Positions 1 through 9,532 of a stretch of DNA of 36,370 bases are shown piece after piece. Location: the NCBI RefSeq assembly GCF_902706225.1, contig NZ_CACSKB010000040.1, positions 1-36,370 on the forward strand. Direction: 5' to 3'. The stretch comes from Microbacterium sp. 18062. Lineage in GTDB: Bacteria; Actinomycetota; Actinomycetes; Actinomycetales; Microbacteriaceae. Both the position numbers and the translations under genes were made by a program. Below the pieces are notes generated by a model. It was not told the DNA's origin. It ran no database searches and saw nothing but the letters and a program-made list of their open reading frames with translations. Positions within the stretch are counted from its first letter, which is position 1; every line of letters starts with the position of its first letter.

Positions 1-38
1 ACCCGGAACTGACGAACCCACCCGGGACTGACGAACAC
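1..38. repeat. 21-bp direct repeat at the window edge
   Basis: The ten bases ACTGACGAAC occur at 8-17 and again at 29-38, each preceded by a near-identical ACCCGG(A/G) stretch, so the period is 21 bp. The tract begins at the window edge, so its full length is unknown. It lies downstream of the amidase stop codon (84, minus strand). The 21-bp period matches the duplication at 5515-5556, which also contains a GACTGA core. Confidence 0.6.
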
Positions 39-83
39 CCGCCTCACACGGGACCCGGGCGGAGGCAGCGCGAGCGCCCGCCG

Positions 84-1481
84 CTACGACACCGCCGGAC
101 GCCGCTGCGCCCAGGGCCGCGCCCGCTCCAGCTGCGCGGAGACCCGGATGATGTCGGGCTCGCCGTCGGGGCGGCCGACCAGCTGCACGCTCAACGGCAG
201 CCCCTCCCGCGACAGGCCCGAGGGGATGGCGGCGGCAGGGTTCCCCAGCACGTTCCAGAGCGCCGTGAAGCCTGACGCCTTCGTCGCCTTCTGCGACGCG
301 GCGAGCGCCCCGAGTCCGTCGAGCTGGCCGATCGGCACGGCCGGCGAGGCGGTGGTCGGCATGAGCAGCAGGTCGTGCTCGGCGAAGAAGGATGCGGCGA
401 ACCGCCGCCCCGCCTCGATGCCGGTGCGCTCAGCCCACGGCGCGCGCGAGCGCAACGGACGCGTCAGCGCGAGGAGCGTGCGCGTGCGGTGCTCGAGCAG
501 GGCGGGGTGCTCGGCTCGCGCCGCCTCGTCGGCGACGCCCGCGGCGACCTGGACGGTGAACGGCAGCGCGGTGTTCGGATAGTCCGGCTCGACATCGATG
601 ACCGTGTGCCCGAGCTCGCGGAGCGCATCCGCGGTGGCGTGCAGCGCCGCGAGGGTCTCGTCGTCGGCGCGGAGCCCACGCACTCCCCCGTGCTCGGCGA
701 CGGCGATGCGGAGCGGCCGCGGCTCGGTGCGATAGGCCTCGGTCAGCGTGATCGGCAGCGGGTCGGCGCGCCAGGCGTCGAGCGGGGTCGACCCGGTGAT
801 CGCGTCGTAGATCAGGGCGCTGTCCTCGACCGAGCGGGTCAGCGGCCCGATGACCCCGAGCGACCGCCACAGGTGGGCGTTCGGAGCCGCGCTCGTGCGG
901 CCGCGCCGGCACTTGAGCCCGAACAGGCCGCAGTACGAGGACGGCAGCCGGATGGAGCCTCCCCCGTCGCCCCCGATGCCCGCGGCGACCATGCCCGAGG
1001 CGACCGCGGCCGCGGTCCCTCCGCTGGAGCCCGCGGTCGAGCGGAGCGGATCCCAGGGGTTCCGTGTGTAGCCGCCGGCGCTCGTCTCGGTCCACGGCCA
1101 GATCCCGAACTCGGGCATGCGGGTCTTGCCGACGATCACGGCCCCGGCCTCGCGCAGACGCCGCACGATCTCGCCGTCCTGACGCGCCGGCGTCGTGAAC
1201 GCCGCTCCGCCGTACGTCGTGGGCAGGCCCGCGACGTCGTTCTCGTCCTTGATCGCGATCGGCACGCCGTGGAGCGGTCCGCGATTCTCGGGCGCAGCCG
1301 CATCCCGCAGGTCCGCCTCGGCGAGCGCAGTCTCGTCGAGCACGCCGACGAACGCGTTCAGCGCGGGATCGAGGCGGCGGATCCGCGCGAGGGCGTGCTC
1401 GACGAGCTCCCGCGCGCTCACGGCGCCCGTGGCGACGAGCCGCGCCTGATCTGCAACACCGGTGAAATCCAGATCGATCAT
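84..1481 (-). CDS. Amidase (amidase signature family)
   Basis: This gene encodes a probable cytoplasmic amidase of the amidase signature (AS) family, which hydrolyses carboxamides with a Ser-cisSer-Lys triad. The protein shows the expected order of elements: AIKDENDVAG with the catalytic lysine near the N-terminal third, TAGSSGG holding the cis-serine, and GGDGGGSIRLPSSYCG holding the nucleophilic serine. The C-terminal LMPTTASPAVP and GNPAAAIPSG segments are also typical. The length of about 465 residues fits the family. The chosen ATG at 1481 begins MIDLDFTG and has a GGAG upstream; an in-frame ATG at 1514 would add 11 residues and cannot be excluded. No gatB or gatC lies nearby, so it is probably a stand-alone amidase rather than GatA. 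The substrate cannot be read from the sequence. No operon partner is visible in the window. Confidence 0.9.
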   Translation of the reverse strand: MIDLDFTGVADQARLVATGAVSARELVEHALARIRRLDPALNAFVGVLDETALAEADLRDAAAPENRGPLHGVPIAIKDENDVAGLPTTYGGAAFTTPARQDGEIVRRLREAGAVIVGKTRMPEFGIWPWTETSAGGYTRNPWDPLRSTAGSSGGTAAAVASGMVAAGIGGDGGGSIRLPSSYCGLFGLKCRRGRTSAAPNAHLWRSLGVIGPLTRSVEDSALIYDAITGSTPLDAWRADPLPITLTEAYRTEPRPLRIAVAEHGGVRGLRADDETLAALHATADALRELGHTVIDVEPDYPNTALPFTVQVAAGVADEAARAEHPALLEHRTRTLLALTRPLRSRAPWAERTGIEAGRRFAASFFAEHDLLLMPTTASPAVPIGQLDGLGALAASQKATKASGFTALWNVLGNPAAAIPSGLSREGLPLSVQLVGRPDGEPDIIRVSAQLERARPWAQRRPAVS

Positions 1482-1550
1482 GCCGCCATCATGCTCCGTA
1501 TGCGTGTCGGGCATGTGTCCGGAGAGCCGCCGACTTCCCGGCCCGAGCGT

Positions 1551-1648
1551 GTGCAGGACTCAGGACATCCGATGGCCACGCCAGGACACGACCGCGGAAT
1601 CCCGGACCGTGCCCGCAGCGCCCACCGAAAATGTCCTGAGTCCTGCAC
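1551..1648. repeat. Long inverted repeat, 18-bp perfect arms
   Basis: GTGCAGGACTCAGGACAT at 1551-1568 is matched exactly by its reverse complement at 1631-1648, with a 62-base spacer. The element lies in the gap between the amidase and clpC. It is not a simple terminator: the loop is long, no T-tract follows, and a separate compact hairpin for clpC lies at 1681-1711. The TGCAGGA core resembles the arms of the repeats at 5460-5530 and 6632-6692. Confidence 0.8.
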
Positions 1649-1680
1649 GGACCCACGACCCACAGCCGTCGCATACGACG

Positions 1681-1711
1681 AAGGGGCGGATGCCGTCAGC
1701 ATCCGCCCCTT
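1681..1711 (-). terminator. Hairpin terminator of clpC
   Basis: AAGGGGCGGATGC (1681-1693) and its exact reverse complement (1699-1711) form a 13-bp stem with a 5-base loop. It starts 14 bases past the clpC stop codon on the minus strand. A U-tract is poorly developed, as is common in high-GC actinobacteria. Confidence 0.75.
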
Positions 1712-1724
1712 CACAGGAAACGCC

Positions 1725-4250
<2,526 letters not shown>

Positions 4251-4289
4251 CGTCCACTCCTCCGGGCGCACTCCTGGCGCCGTACATCG

Positions 4290-4316
4290 AGGCTAACCAG
4301 CCCGCGGATGCGGCAA
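4290..4316 (-). promoter_or_regulatory. Candidate clpC promoter
   Basis: On the minus strand, TTGCCG (4316-4311) and TAGCCT (4295-4290) are separated by 15 bases, about 40 bases before the clpC start. The -10 fits TANNNT, but the spacing is shorter than the usual 17, so this is tentative. Confidence 0.4.
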
Positions 4317-4322
4317 GCCCGT

Positions 4323-4336
4323 GTTCGCCGTGGGCG
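4323..4336 (-). promoter_or_regulatory. ClgR-like activator box upstream of clpC
   Basis: The minus strand reads CGCCCACGGCGAAC from 4336 to 4323. This matches the CGCYNANRGCGWWS core of the ClgR motif as I recall it from corynebacteria and mycobacteria. ClgR is known to activate clpC and clpP genes in actinobacteria. The box sits directly upstream of the candidate -35 of clpC, the position expected for an activator. The outer WNNW part of the consensus is not matched. Confidence 0.55.
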
Positions 4337-4447
4337 CACGGATGACGACGGCCCTTCGTCCGCACCCCACGGCCGGGCATCCGCGGCTCGTTCGCCGCGC
4401 GCGCCGGGTCTCGCGCAGGCACGCGCGGCGAGTGGTCGCGGCCGAGG

Positions 4448-4498
4448 TTGACACCGGGAGCATATCGATTACCGTTGTTATCGATATTCGATAACAAC
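4448..4498 (+). promoter_or_regulatory. Promoter with overlapping 25-bp palindromic operator
   Basis: TTGACA at 4448-4453 is followed after 16 bases by TACCGT at 4470-4475. Overlapping the end of the -10 is a perfect inverted repeat: GTTGTTATCGA (4474-4484), TAT, TCGATAACAAC (4488-4498). A repressor bound here would block initiation for the downstream membrane protein and regulator pair. AAGGAG at 4509-4514 is the ribosome-binding site for the start at 4520. The AT-rich palindrome stands out against the surrounding GC-rich sequence. Confidence 0.75.
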
Positions 4499-4519
4499 GA
4501 GAAACGATAAGGAGCGAGT

Positions 4520-5143
4520 ATGTCCCCCCAGACTCAGAACGCACGCCCGATCTCCCGTGCCGACACCGCGGCGATGATCCTGTTCATGATCGCCGGCGCC
4601 GTCATCGCCGTCGGGATCGTCATCGCCGCGGCGCGGCGCGTCGCAGAGATCCTCTCCGGACAGAGCATCACGGTGCCGGCGGTGTTCGACGGCACGCCCG
4701 CCGACGCCCCGATCGGGCCGGACGGGGCGCCGGTCACCGTGGGGCTGCAGAATGCGGACCTCGTCGCGCCGGCGCTGCCCGGCGCATCCGTCGCCGCGCT
4801 CGTGATCGAACAGGTCGTGATCGTCGTCACGGTGCTGATCGTCGTCGGAACCCTGTTGTGGCTCACGTGGAACCTCGTCCGCGGCACGGTCTTCTCGCGC
4901 ACGAACACGGCACTGGTGACGACAGCCGGCATCACGGGGCTCGTCGGCTTCATCGCCGCGCCGTTCTTCGCCAACATGGGCGCGAACGGGACGTTCGCAC
5001 GGCTCTCGGACGGCACGTTCGACAACGTGGTGGTGTCGGCCGAGCTGTTCCCGATGCTGCTGATCGCCTTCGTCGCCGCGCTCGCCAGCACCGTCTTCAC
5101 GATCGGGGCGCGGCTGCAGCGCGAGACGGAAGGGCTCGTGTGA
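4520..5143 (+). CDS. DUF2975-like integral membrane protein
   Basis: This is a 207-residue membrane protein of unknown function. Hydrophobic segments are visible at about residues 17-38 (AMILFMIAGAVIAVGIVIAA), 92-115 (ALVIEQVVIVVTVLIVVGTL), 130-150 and 175-195, so four transmembrane helices are likely. The topology, and a small Cro/C1-type HTH gene directly downstream, match the DUF2975 family (the Bacillus YoaS/YozG arrangement). The stop codon overlaps the regulator's GTG start (GTGA at 5140-5143), so the two are translationally coupled. A strong AAGGAG site precedes the ATG. The promoter carries a palindromic operator, probably bound by the partner regulator or another repressor. The biochemical role is unknown; sensing of membrane state is a guess. 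Confidence 0.75.
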   Translation: MSPQTQNARPISRADTAAMILFMIAGAVIAVGIVIAAARRVAEILSGQSITVPAVFDGTPADAPIGPDGAPVTVGLQNADLVAPALPGASVAALVIEQVVIVVTVLIVVGTLLWLTWNLVRGTVFSRTNTALVTTAGITGLVGFIAAPFFANMGANGTFARLSDGTFDNVVVSAELFPMLLIAFVAALASTVFTIGARLQRETEGLV

Positions 5144-5373
5144 GCCCCGCGGCGCCCGACGAGGGACCCACCGGCATCCGCTGCCGGCTCGACGAGCTGC
5201 TCGCCGAGCGCGGCATGACGCTCGCGCGGCTCAGCGAGCTCGTCGGCGTCTCGGTGGTCAACCTCTCGGTCCTGAAGAACGACCGGGCCCGCGCCATCCG
5301 CTACTCGACCCTCGCGGCGATCTGCGCGGCGCTCGATTGCGAGGTCGGCGAGCTGCTCGTCCGCGCGCCGTGA
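5140..5373 (+). CDS. Small Cro/C1-type (XRE) HTH transcriptional regulator
   Basis: This 77-residue protein is essentially one helix-turn-helix domain. Residues from about 13 to 77 read RCRLDELLAERGMTLARLSELVGVSVVNLSVLKNDRARAIRYSTLAAICAALDCEVGELL (shown here as family-typical segments: LAERGMTLARLSELVGVS for helices 1-3 and LAAICAALDCEVGEL for the C-terminal helices). This is the YozG-like class that accompanies DUF2975 membrane proteins. The start is the GTG at 5140, whose bases overlap the upstream stop codon; no later start fits. Coupled translation suggests one regulatory unit. It may bind the palindrome at 4474-4498, though that is untested inference. It has no ligand-binding domain, so any signal probably comes through the membrane partner. 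Confidence 0.85.
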   Translation: MSPAAPDEGPTGIRCRLDELLAERGMTLARLSELVGVSVVNLSVLKNDRARAIRYSTLAAICAALDCEVGELLVRAP

Positions 5374-5384
5374 GCGCCGCCCCC

Positions 5385-5430
5385 TCTCTCTATCTCTCCA
5401 TATCTCTCTATCTCTCCATCTCTCTCCATC
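5385..5430. repeat. Pyrimidine-rich 18-bp tandem repeat
   Basis: TCTCTCTATCTCTCCAT occurs at 5385-5401 and again, identically, at 5403-5419, followed by a partial third copy to 5430. The tract is pure pyrimidine apart from scattered A residues, in a genome where such sequence is rare. It starts 11 bases after the regulator's stop codon and precedes the inverted repeat at 5460. Confidence 0.85.
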
Positions 5431-5459
5431 GCGGCGTAGACACCCTGCCGCGCCCCTTC

Positions 5460-5530
5460 CCCTTGTTCATTCGCCGCACATGCAGGGTCACGTCCCGAAA
5501 CACCCTGCATTCGCGACGACTGAACAAGGG
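5460..5530. repeat. Inverted repeat copy 1 flanking the DUF559 gene
   Basis: A 29-base arm at 5460-5488 pairs with 5502-5530 (reverse complement, about four mismatches) around a 13-base loop. Each arm, read from the outside in, carries CCCTTGTTCA(T/G)TCG followed by ATGCAGGGT. The same outer GTTCATTCG and inner ATGCAGG blocks, with the same 13-base loop length, occur at 6632-6692 on the other side of the DUF559 gene. This copy lies about 50 bases downstream of that gene's stop codon. Confidence 0.85.
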
Positions 5531-5556
5531 CGGAGGACGACTGAACAAGGGCGGAG
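5515..5556. repeat. 21-bp tandem duplication at the repeat arm
   Basis: A 21-base unit (starting GACGACTGAACAAGGGCGG) at 5515-5535 is repeated exactly at 5536-5556. It consists of the outer part of the right arm of the inverted repeat at 5460-5530, so the palindrome's edge has been duplicated, as replication slippage or element-end processing could produce. Confidence 0.85.
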
Positions 5557-5581
5557 AGCGACACCGCCCTCCTGGGAACGA

Positions 5582-6523
5582 TCAGCAGCGGGAACGGAGC
5601 GCCGCGAGCACCCTCGCCCGCAGCGCCCCCGGCCTCTCGAAGAGCTCGATCTTCGTCACTCGGATCACCCGCCAGCCGGACGCCTCGAGCCGGTCGTACC
5701 GGGCGATGTCCGCGGCCCACTGGACGGGATCGCGCAGATGGTGCTCGCCCTCGTACTCGATAGCGATCTTCAGTGCGAGGTAGGCCATGTCGACGCGGGC
5801 GAGCCATACGCCGTCCTCGAACACGTCGACGTTGAGCTCCGGCTCCGGCAACCCGCCGTCGACGAGCGAGAGACGCAGCCATGTCTCGGGGCGCGACGCC
5901 GATCCGCCGCGGATGAGCGAGAGCGCTGCCCGCAATGCCGCGATGCCGGTGCGGCGCCCCGCGGCGACGGCAGCGGTGAGCTCCTCCAGCGTCGCGAGCG
6001 GCGGCGGATCGTCCCGGTGTTGCGGTGTCCGCACCACCGCGTCTCCCGCTGCCACGAGATCGTAGGGATGCCGCAGCACGCTGCCGAGCATCGCCCAGGT
6101 CGTCGCGGGGCTGGCCACCGCGTACCCGGTGACCGGATGCACGCGGACCGTCGCGAGCTCCGACTGGATCGCGTGCCCGCGGATGCCCCGCGAGCGGGGA
6201 CTGCGCCGCGGCCAGTGCACGCTGACATCCAGCTGTTCCCACTCGCGTCTGAGGCTGAACGGCAGCGGTATCCCCCACGCGAACGCGCCCGAGATGTGGC
6301 TGTAGAACTCGCCGTCGTCCATCCGGACGGCATACTGCGCCATCCGTTCGCGGACCAGGAGCTCGTCCGGGCCGGGGGCTGTCGCGGTGCGGCGGGTGCG
6401 CACGCCGTGGAATGGACGGACGAGGTCGACTGCGGCGAGTCGACTGCGCGAGACGCCCGCGTCTCGCGCGTCTGAAATGGTGAAGGACCCGCCCAGCAGG
6501 GGCGGAAGATCTCGTCTGAGCAT
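5582..6523 (-). CDS. AbiEi-like winged helix plus DUF559 nuclease-like protein
   Basis: This 313-residue protein has a probable N-terminal winged-helix segment of the AbiEi antitoxin type (LPPLLGGSFTISDARDAG, then VSRSRLAAVDLVRPFHGV). The C-terminal DUF559 domain belongs to the Vsr/restriction-endonuclease-like fold. The C-terminal segment shows VDMAYLALKIAIEYEGEHH, then DIARYDRLEASGWRVIRVTK, the usual D...ExE/H...K pattern of that family. Many actinobacterial genomes carry this architecture with no assigned function. The ATG at 6523 (MLRRDLPPLL) is preferred. An in-frame ATG at 6637 would place the start inside the inverted repeat at 6632-6692 and add 38 arginine-rich residues unlike a domain. 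No toxin gene adjoins it, so an antitoxin label would be misleading. It is bracketed on both sides by copies of one palindromic repeat, which may be a functional link (inference). Confidence 0.8.
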   Translation of the reverse strand: MLRRDLPPLLGGSFTISDARDAGVSRSRLAAVDLVRPFHGVRTRRTATAPGPDELLVRERMAQYAVRMDDGEFYSHISGAFAWGIPLPFSLRREWEQLDVSVHWPRRSPRSRGIRGHAIQSELATVRVHPVTGYAVASPATTWAMLGSVLRHPYDLVAAGDAVVRTPQHRDDPPPLATLEELTAAVAAGRRTGIAALRAALSLIRGGSASRPETWLRLSLVDGGLPEPELNVDVFEDGVWLARVDMAYLALKIAIEYEGEHHLRDPVQWAADIARYDRLEASGWRVIRVTKIELFERPGALRARVLAALRSRC

Positions 6524-6631
6524 TCCGGCATTCTGCCGCGAGCCGCCCCGCAGTGACCCCCTCCACAGGGACCGCGCCCGCATGTCCCTCTGTGGAGGAG
6601 GGCTCTCCGGACGGCGCACCCCGCTTCCCTC

Positions 6632-6692
6632 GTTCATTCGTCACGAATGCAGGATCAGCGCCGCGCGCATCCTGCATTCGTGACGAATGAAC
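6632..6692. repeat. Inverted repeat copy 2 flanking the DUF559 gene
   Basis: The 24-base arm at 6632-6655 is matched perfectly by the reverse complement at 6669-6692, around a 13-base loop (CAGCGCCGCGCGC). The arm begins GTTCATTCGTCACGAATGC and ends AGGAT. Its outer GTTCATTCG and inner ATGCAGG blocks are shared with the repeat at 5460-5530. It lies 108 bases upstream of the DUF559 start and 24 bases past the lipoprotein stop codon. Confidence 0.9.
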
Positions 6693-6716
6693 AGAGCAGA
6701 GCGGCGCGCGCGGACC

Positions 6717-7424
6717 TCAGCCGAGGATCGGGGTACGGACGCCGTCGAGGCCGTCGCCCTGCAGCACCAGCTCGACCGCGGCTTCCTCCGTGATTCCCTG
6801 TGCGACGGCGAGCGCGACGCGCGGCGCCATGTCCAGCGTGCACATGCGGTCTGCGGGCGGCGTCGCGAAGGTCACCGTGACCTCGGTCTCGCTCGTCACC
6901 TGCACGTCGTCGATCACGGGTGCGCACGACGACGATCCCCACGTGACGAAGGCGAACGTGCCGTCGTCGTCGATCCAGCCGGCACTCGGCGCGTAGTCGG
7001 TCTCCGTGCCGGGACCTGCGAGCCCCTCCACGCCGTCGAGCTCCGCGTCGCCCACGGACGAGGCGTACGTGACCTCGATCTCGAGGTCCTGGGCGGGATC
7101 GACGCCCTCCGGCACGCCCACGAGCGTGGCGCGCTGCACCAGGTCGGTCGTGCAGGCCTGCTCGGTCGAGCCCTCGGGGCCCGCATCGGTCAGGGTCACC
7201 TCGAGCACACCGTCGGCGTTGAGCGCGACCTCCTGCTCGATCGGGACGCACGTCGAGCTCCCCCACGTCGCCAGAGCGATCAGGCGCCCGCCGTCGAGCC
7301 AGGCGGCGTCGACCTCCAGATCGCCGACGACGGTCGGCGCGCTGTCCCCGGATCCTGCGCAGCCGGAGAGCAGCCCCGCGGCGACGAGCACCGCTCCCAT
7401 CACCGTCAGTCCGCGTCGTCCCAT
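6717..7424 (-). CDS. Secreted lipoprotein with internal duplication, unknown function
   Basis: I do not recognise this family. The 235-residue product begins MGRRGLTVMGAVLVAAGLLSG-C, a signal peptide with a clear LLSGC lipobox, so it should be lipid-anchored outside the membrane. The mature part holds two related halves. The first contains AAWLDGGRLIALATWGSSTC, with a later CTTDLVQRATL. The second contains AGWIDDDGTFAFVTWGSSSC, with a later CTLDMAPRVAL. Each half therefore has the pattern W(I/L)D-TWGSS(S/T)C...C(T)xD, suggesting one disulfide per half. The ATG at 7424 has an AGGAGG site eight bases upstream and starts the signal peptide; an upstream in-frame start at 7496 would bury it. No partner gene is evident, and binding of a cell-envelope ligand is only a guess. 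Confidence 0.75.
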   Translation of the reverse strand: MGRRGLTVMGAVLVAAGLLSGCAGSGDSAPTVVGDLEVDAAWLDGGRLIALATWGSSTCVPIEQEVALNADGVLEVTLTDAGPEGSTEQACTTDLVQRATLVGVPEGVDPAQDLEIEVTYASSVGDAELDGVEGLAGPGTETDYAPSAGWIDDDGTFAFVTWGSSSCAPVIDDVQVTSETEVTVTFATPPADRMCTLDMAPRVALAVAQGITEEAAVELVLQGDGLDGVRTPILG

Positions 7425-7573
7425 GACTCTCGTCCTCCTCGTAGCGTGCTGCCATCTTGTCGCACCCTTCTGCACGAGTGCGGCGAAAGCGATCACGACG
7501 CCATCACGATCCCGGATGCGGCCGCCGCCCGCGACGCCGGAGAGCCGCCCGCCACGCCGGAGAGACCGTGACT

Positions 7574-7596
7574 CCGAGCCCGAGCCCGAGCCCGAG
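7574..7596. repeat. CCGAGC hexamer tandem repeat
   Basis: CCGAGC is repeated almost four times at 7574-7596, in the 273-base gap between the lipoprotein start and the cls stop codon. The rest of that gap shows a direct repeat of ACGCCGGAGAG but no gene. Confidence 0.6.
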
Positions 7597-7697
7597 TGCG
7601 CAGAGCCGAGTCCCGCGCCGGTCCCGCATCCTCCCCGCCGGGCAGACGCCCCGCTGAAGATACGCCCAGCCGGACAGAAGCTCCGCCGGGCGCTTGA

Positions 7698-9164
7698 CTA
7701 CTGCAGCGCAGAGGTGAGACGGGCGAGGTTGTCGAGGACGGTGGAGCGCAGCGGCTGCTTCGTCCACTCGTCGAGGGTGAGCTCGCGGCTGAGGCTGCGG
7801 TACTTGTCCTCGACCTCGCGCATCTCCCGCACGAACTCCTCGCCGCGCACCATCATCGAGATCTCCATGTTCAGACCGAACGAGCGCATGTCCATGTTGC
7901 TCGAGCCGATGACGGCGACCTCCTCGTCGATCGTGAACGCCTTCGTGTGCAGGATGTACGGCTTCCGATACATCCAGATGCGCACGCCCGCGCGCAGCAG
8001 CACCTCGTAATAGGAGCGCTGTGCGTGGTACACCATCGCCTGGTCGCCCTCTTCGGACACGAACAGCTCGACGTCGACTCCGCGGTGACACGCCGTGGTG
8101 ATCGCGAGCAGCATCGCCTCGTCGGGCACGAAATAGGGGCTCACCAGCACGATGCGGCGCTGTGCGGCGTACAGCAGGCCGAGGAAGAGGCGCAGGTTGT
8201 TCTCGAACTCGAACCCGGGGCCGGAGGGGACGATCTGGCAGTCGAGGTCGCCCGTGGCCCGGGTGAGGTCGAACTCCTCGACCTCACCGCCGAGGATCTC
8301 GTCGGTCTCGCTGTACCAGTCGGAGAGGAAGACGGCGTCGACGCTATTGACCACCGGCCCCTCGAGCCGAACCATCAGGTCGACCCAGTGCAGGCCGCGG
8401 CGGATGTTCTTGGGCAGGTTGTAGGTCGAGTCGGTGACGTTCTGCGAGCCCATGAAGGCGACCTCGCCGTCGACCACGAGGAGCTTGCGGTGGTTGCGCA
8501 GATCCGGCCGCTGGTACTTGCCCCGCAACGGCTGCACGGGGAGCATGAGGTGCCACTGGGCACCCATCGCGTCGAGGCGGTCGAGGGTCGCACGGTAGTA
8601 CGGCTTGCCGCGGTTTGCCCAGTGGTCGAGCAGCACCCGCACGGTGACCCCGCGCGCCGCGATCTCCTCGAGGGCGCGAAAGAAGTTGTCGGTCGAGGCA
8701 TCCGACTGCAGGATGTAGAACTCGACGTGCACGTAGTTCTTCGCGCGGCGGATGCCGTCGGCCATCGCGTCGAGGCTCGCCTGGTAGTCCGCGATCAGGT
8801 GGGCGTCGTTGTCGCCCGAGAGCGGCATCGCGCCGAGGGTGCGGTTCAGCGTGACGAGCGAGGTGAACCACTCCGGCGCATCCGGGCGCAGCGTGCCGAA
8901 GTCGAGACCGACGGTCGCCTTCTGGATGTACTCGTTGATCGCTCGCTGCCGACGCCGACGCACCCTGGGAAGGCGCGGCGTTCCGATGAGGAGGAAGAGG
9001 AACACCCCCACGAGCGGGATGAAGTAGATCGCGAGCAGCCATGCCATCGCCGCGGTGGGGCGGCGATTGCGCGGAACGATGATGATCGCCGCGATGCGCA
9101 CGGTGACGTCGAAGACGAAGACCGCCAACAGCCACCAGGGATCGTCGAACTCGATCTCGAACAC
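7698..9164 (-). CDS. cls: Cardiolipin synthase (phospholipase D family)
   Basis: This enzyme makes cardiolipin at the inner membrane by phosphatidyl transfer. Two N-terminal hydrophobic segments are visible (WWLLAVFVFDVTVRIAAII and AAMAWLLAIYFIPLVGVFLF). They are followed by two phospholipase D HKD motifs: NHRKLLVVDGEVAFMGSQN in the middle and LHTKAFTIDEEVAVIGSSN near the C-terminus. The 488-residue length is typical for ClsA-type synthases. The GTG at 9164 is preferred because AGGGGGAGG lies five bases upstream. The in-frame GTG at 9185 is only four bases from a TACGCT -10-like box (9190-9195), so transcription probably starts inside its first codons. The gene stands alone, with the small membrane protein at 9240-9428 upstream on the same strand. 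Confidence 0.93.
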   Translation of the reverse strand: MFEIEFDDPWWLLAVFVFDVTVRIAAIIIVPRNRRPTAAMAWLLAIYFIPLVGVFLFLLIGTPRLPRVRRRRQRAINEYIQKATVGLDFGTLRPDAPEWFTSLVTLNRTLGAMPLSGDNDAHLIADYQASLDAMADGIRRAKNYVHVEFYILQSDASTDNFFRALEEIAARGVTVRVLLDHWANRGKPYYRATLDRLDAMGAQWHLMLPVQPLRGKYQRPDLRNHRKLLVVDGEVAFMGSQNVTDSTYNLPKNIRRGLHWVDLMVRLEGPVVNSVDAVFLSDWYSETDEILGGEVEEFDLTRATGDLDCQIVPSGPGFEFENNLRLFLGLLYAAQRRIVLVSPYFVPDEAMLLAITTACHRGVDVELFVSEEGDQAMVYHAQRSYYEVLLRAGVRIWMYRKPYILHTKAFTIDEEVAVIGSSNMDMRSFGLNMEISMMVRGEEFVREMREVEDKYRSLSRELTLDEWTKQPLRSTVLDNLARLTSALQ

Positions 9165-9239
9165 CGGGCCTCCCCCTGACGACACGACCAGCGTATCGTC
9201 CGGGAGGGGAGCGTCGGCGCGGCGACCGCGGGCGGAGCG

Positions 9240-9428
9240 TTACCGATCGGATGCGGACGCGACCGGGGGCAGACCCCGCTTGGCGCGCTCTTCGGCCTCG
9301 ATCCGCGCGTACACCCGGCGCTCGGTCCGATCCATCCGCAGGATCGACCGGAAGACGAAGAAGAATGCCCCGGTGACCACGATGGTCGGGAGGATCGACC
9401 ACAGCACCGCGACCCAGAAGTTCTCCAT
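9240..9428 (-). CDS. Small single-pass membrane protein, unknown
   Basis: The product is 62 residues. It has one N-terminal membrane helix (WVAVLWSILPTIVVTGAFFF), followed by a charged stretch (RSILRMDRTERRVYARIEAEERAKRG) that would lie in the cytoplasm. I see no named domain. The ATG at 9428 is preferred over the in-frame ATG at 9452, because TACGAT (9440-9435 on the minus strand) lies exactly six bases upstream, the spacing of a leaderless transcript. GGAGGG fills the gap. It sits just upstream of cls on the same strand and diverges from the DUF4192 gene. Its coding reality is supported by the clear membrane-plus-basic-tail layout. Confidence 0.7.
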   Translation of the reverse strand: MENFWVAVLWSILPTIVVTGAFFFVFRSILRMDRTERRVYARIEAEERAKRGLPPVASASDR

Positions 9429-9532
9429 CCCTCCATCGTACGCGCCGCTCATCTGTCCTCCACCGGGCGGATCCGGGGCCGTCGCCCTGTGGAATCGGTC
9501 GCCGGCGCCGCGGGACGGCCCAGTGTCGTGGC

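Noticed and set aside
84..1481. GatA subunit of the amidotransferase
   Set aside because: No gatB or gatC is nearby, and the protein resembles stand-alone AS amidases.
5582..6523. Toxin-antitoxin (AbiE) system
   Set aside because: Only the AbiEi-like winged helix is present; the C-terminus is DUF559, and no AbiEii nucleotidyltransferase gene adjoins.
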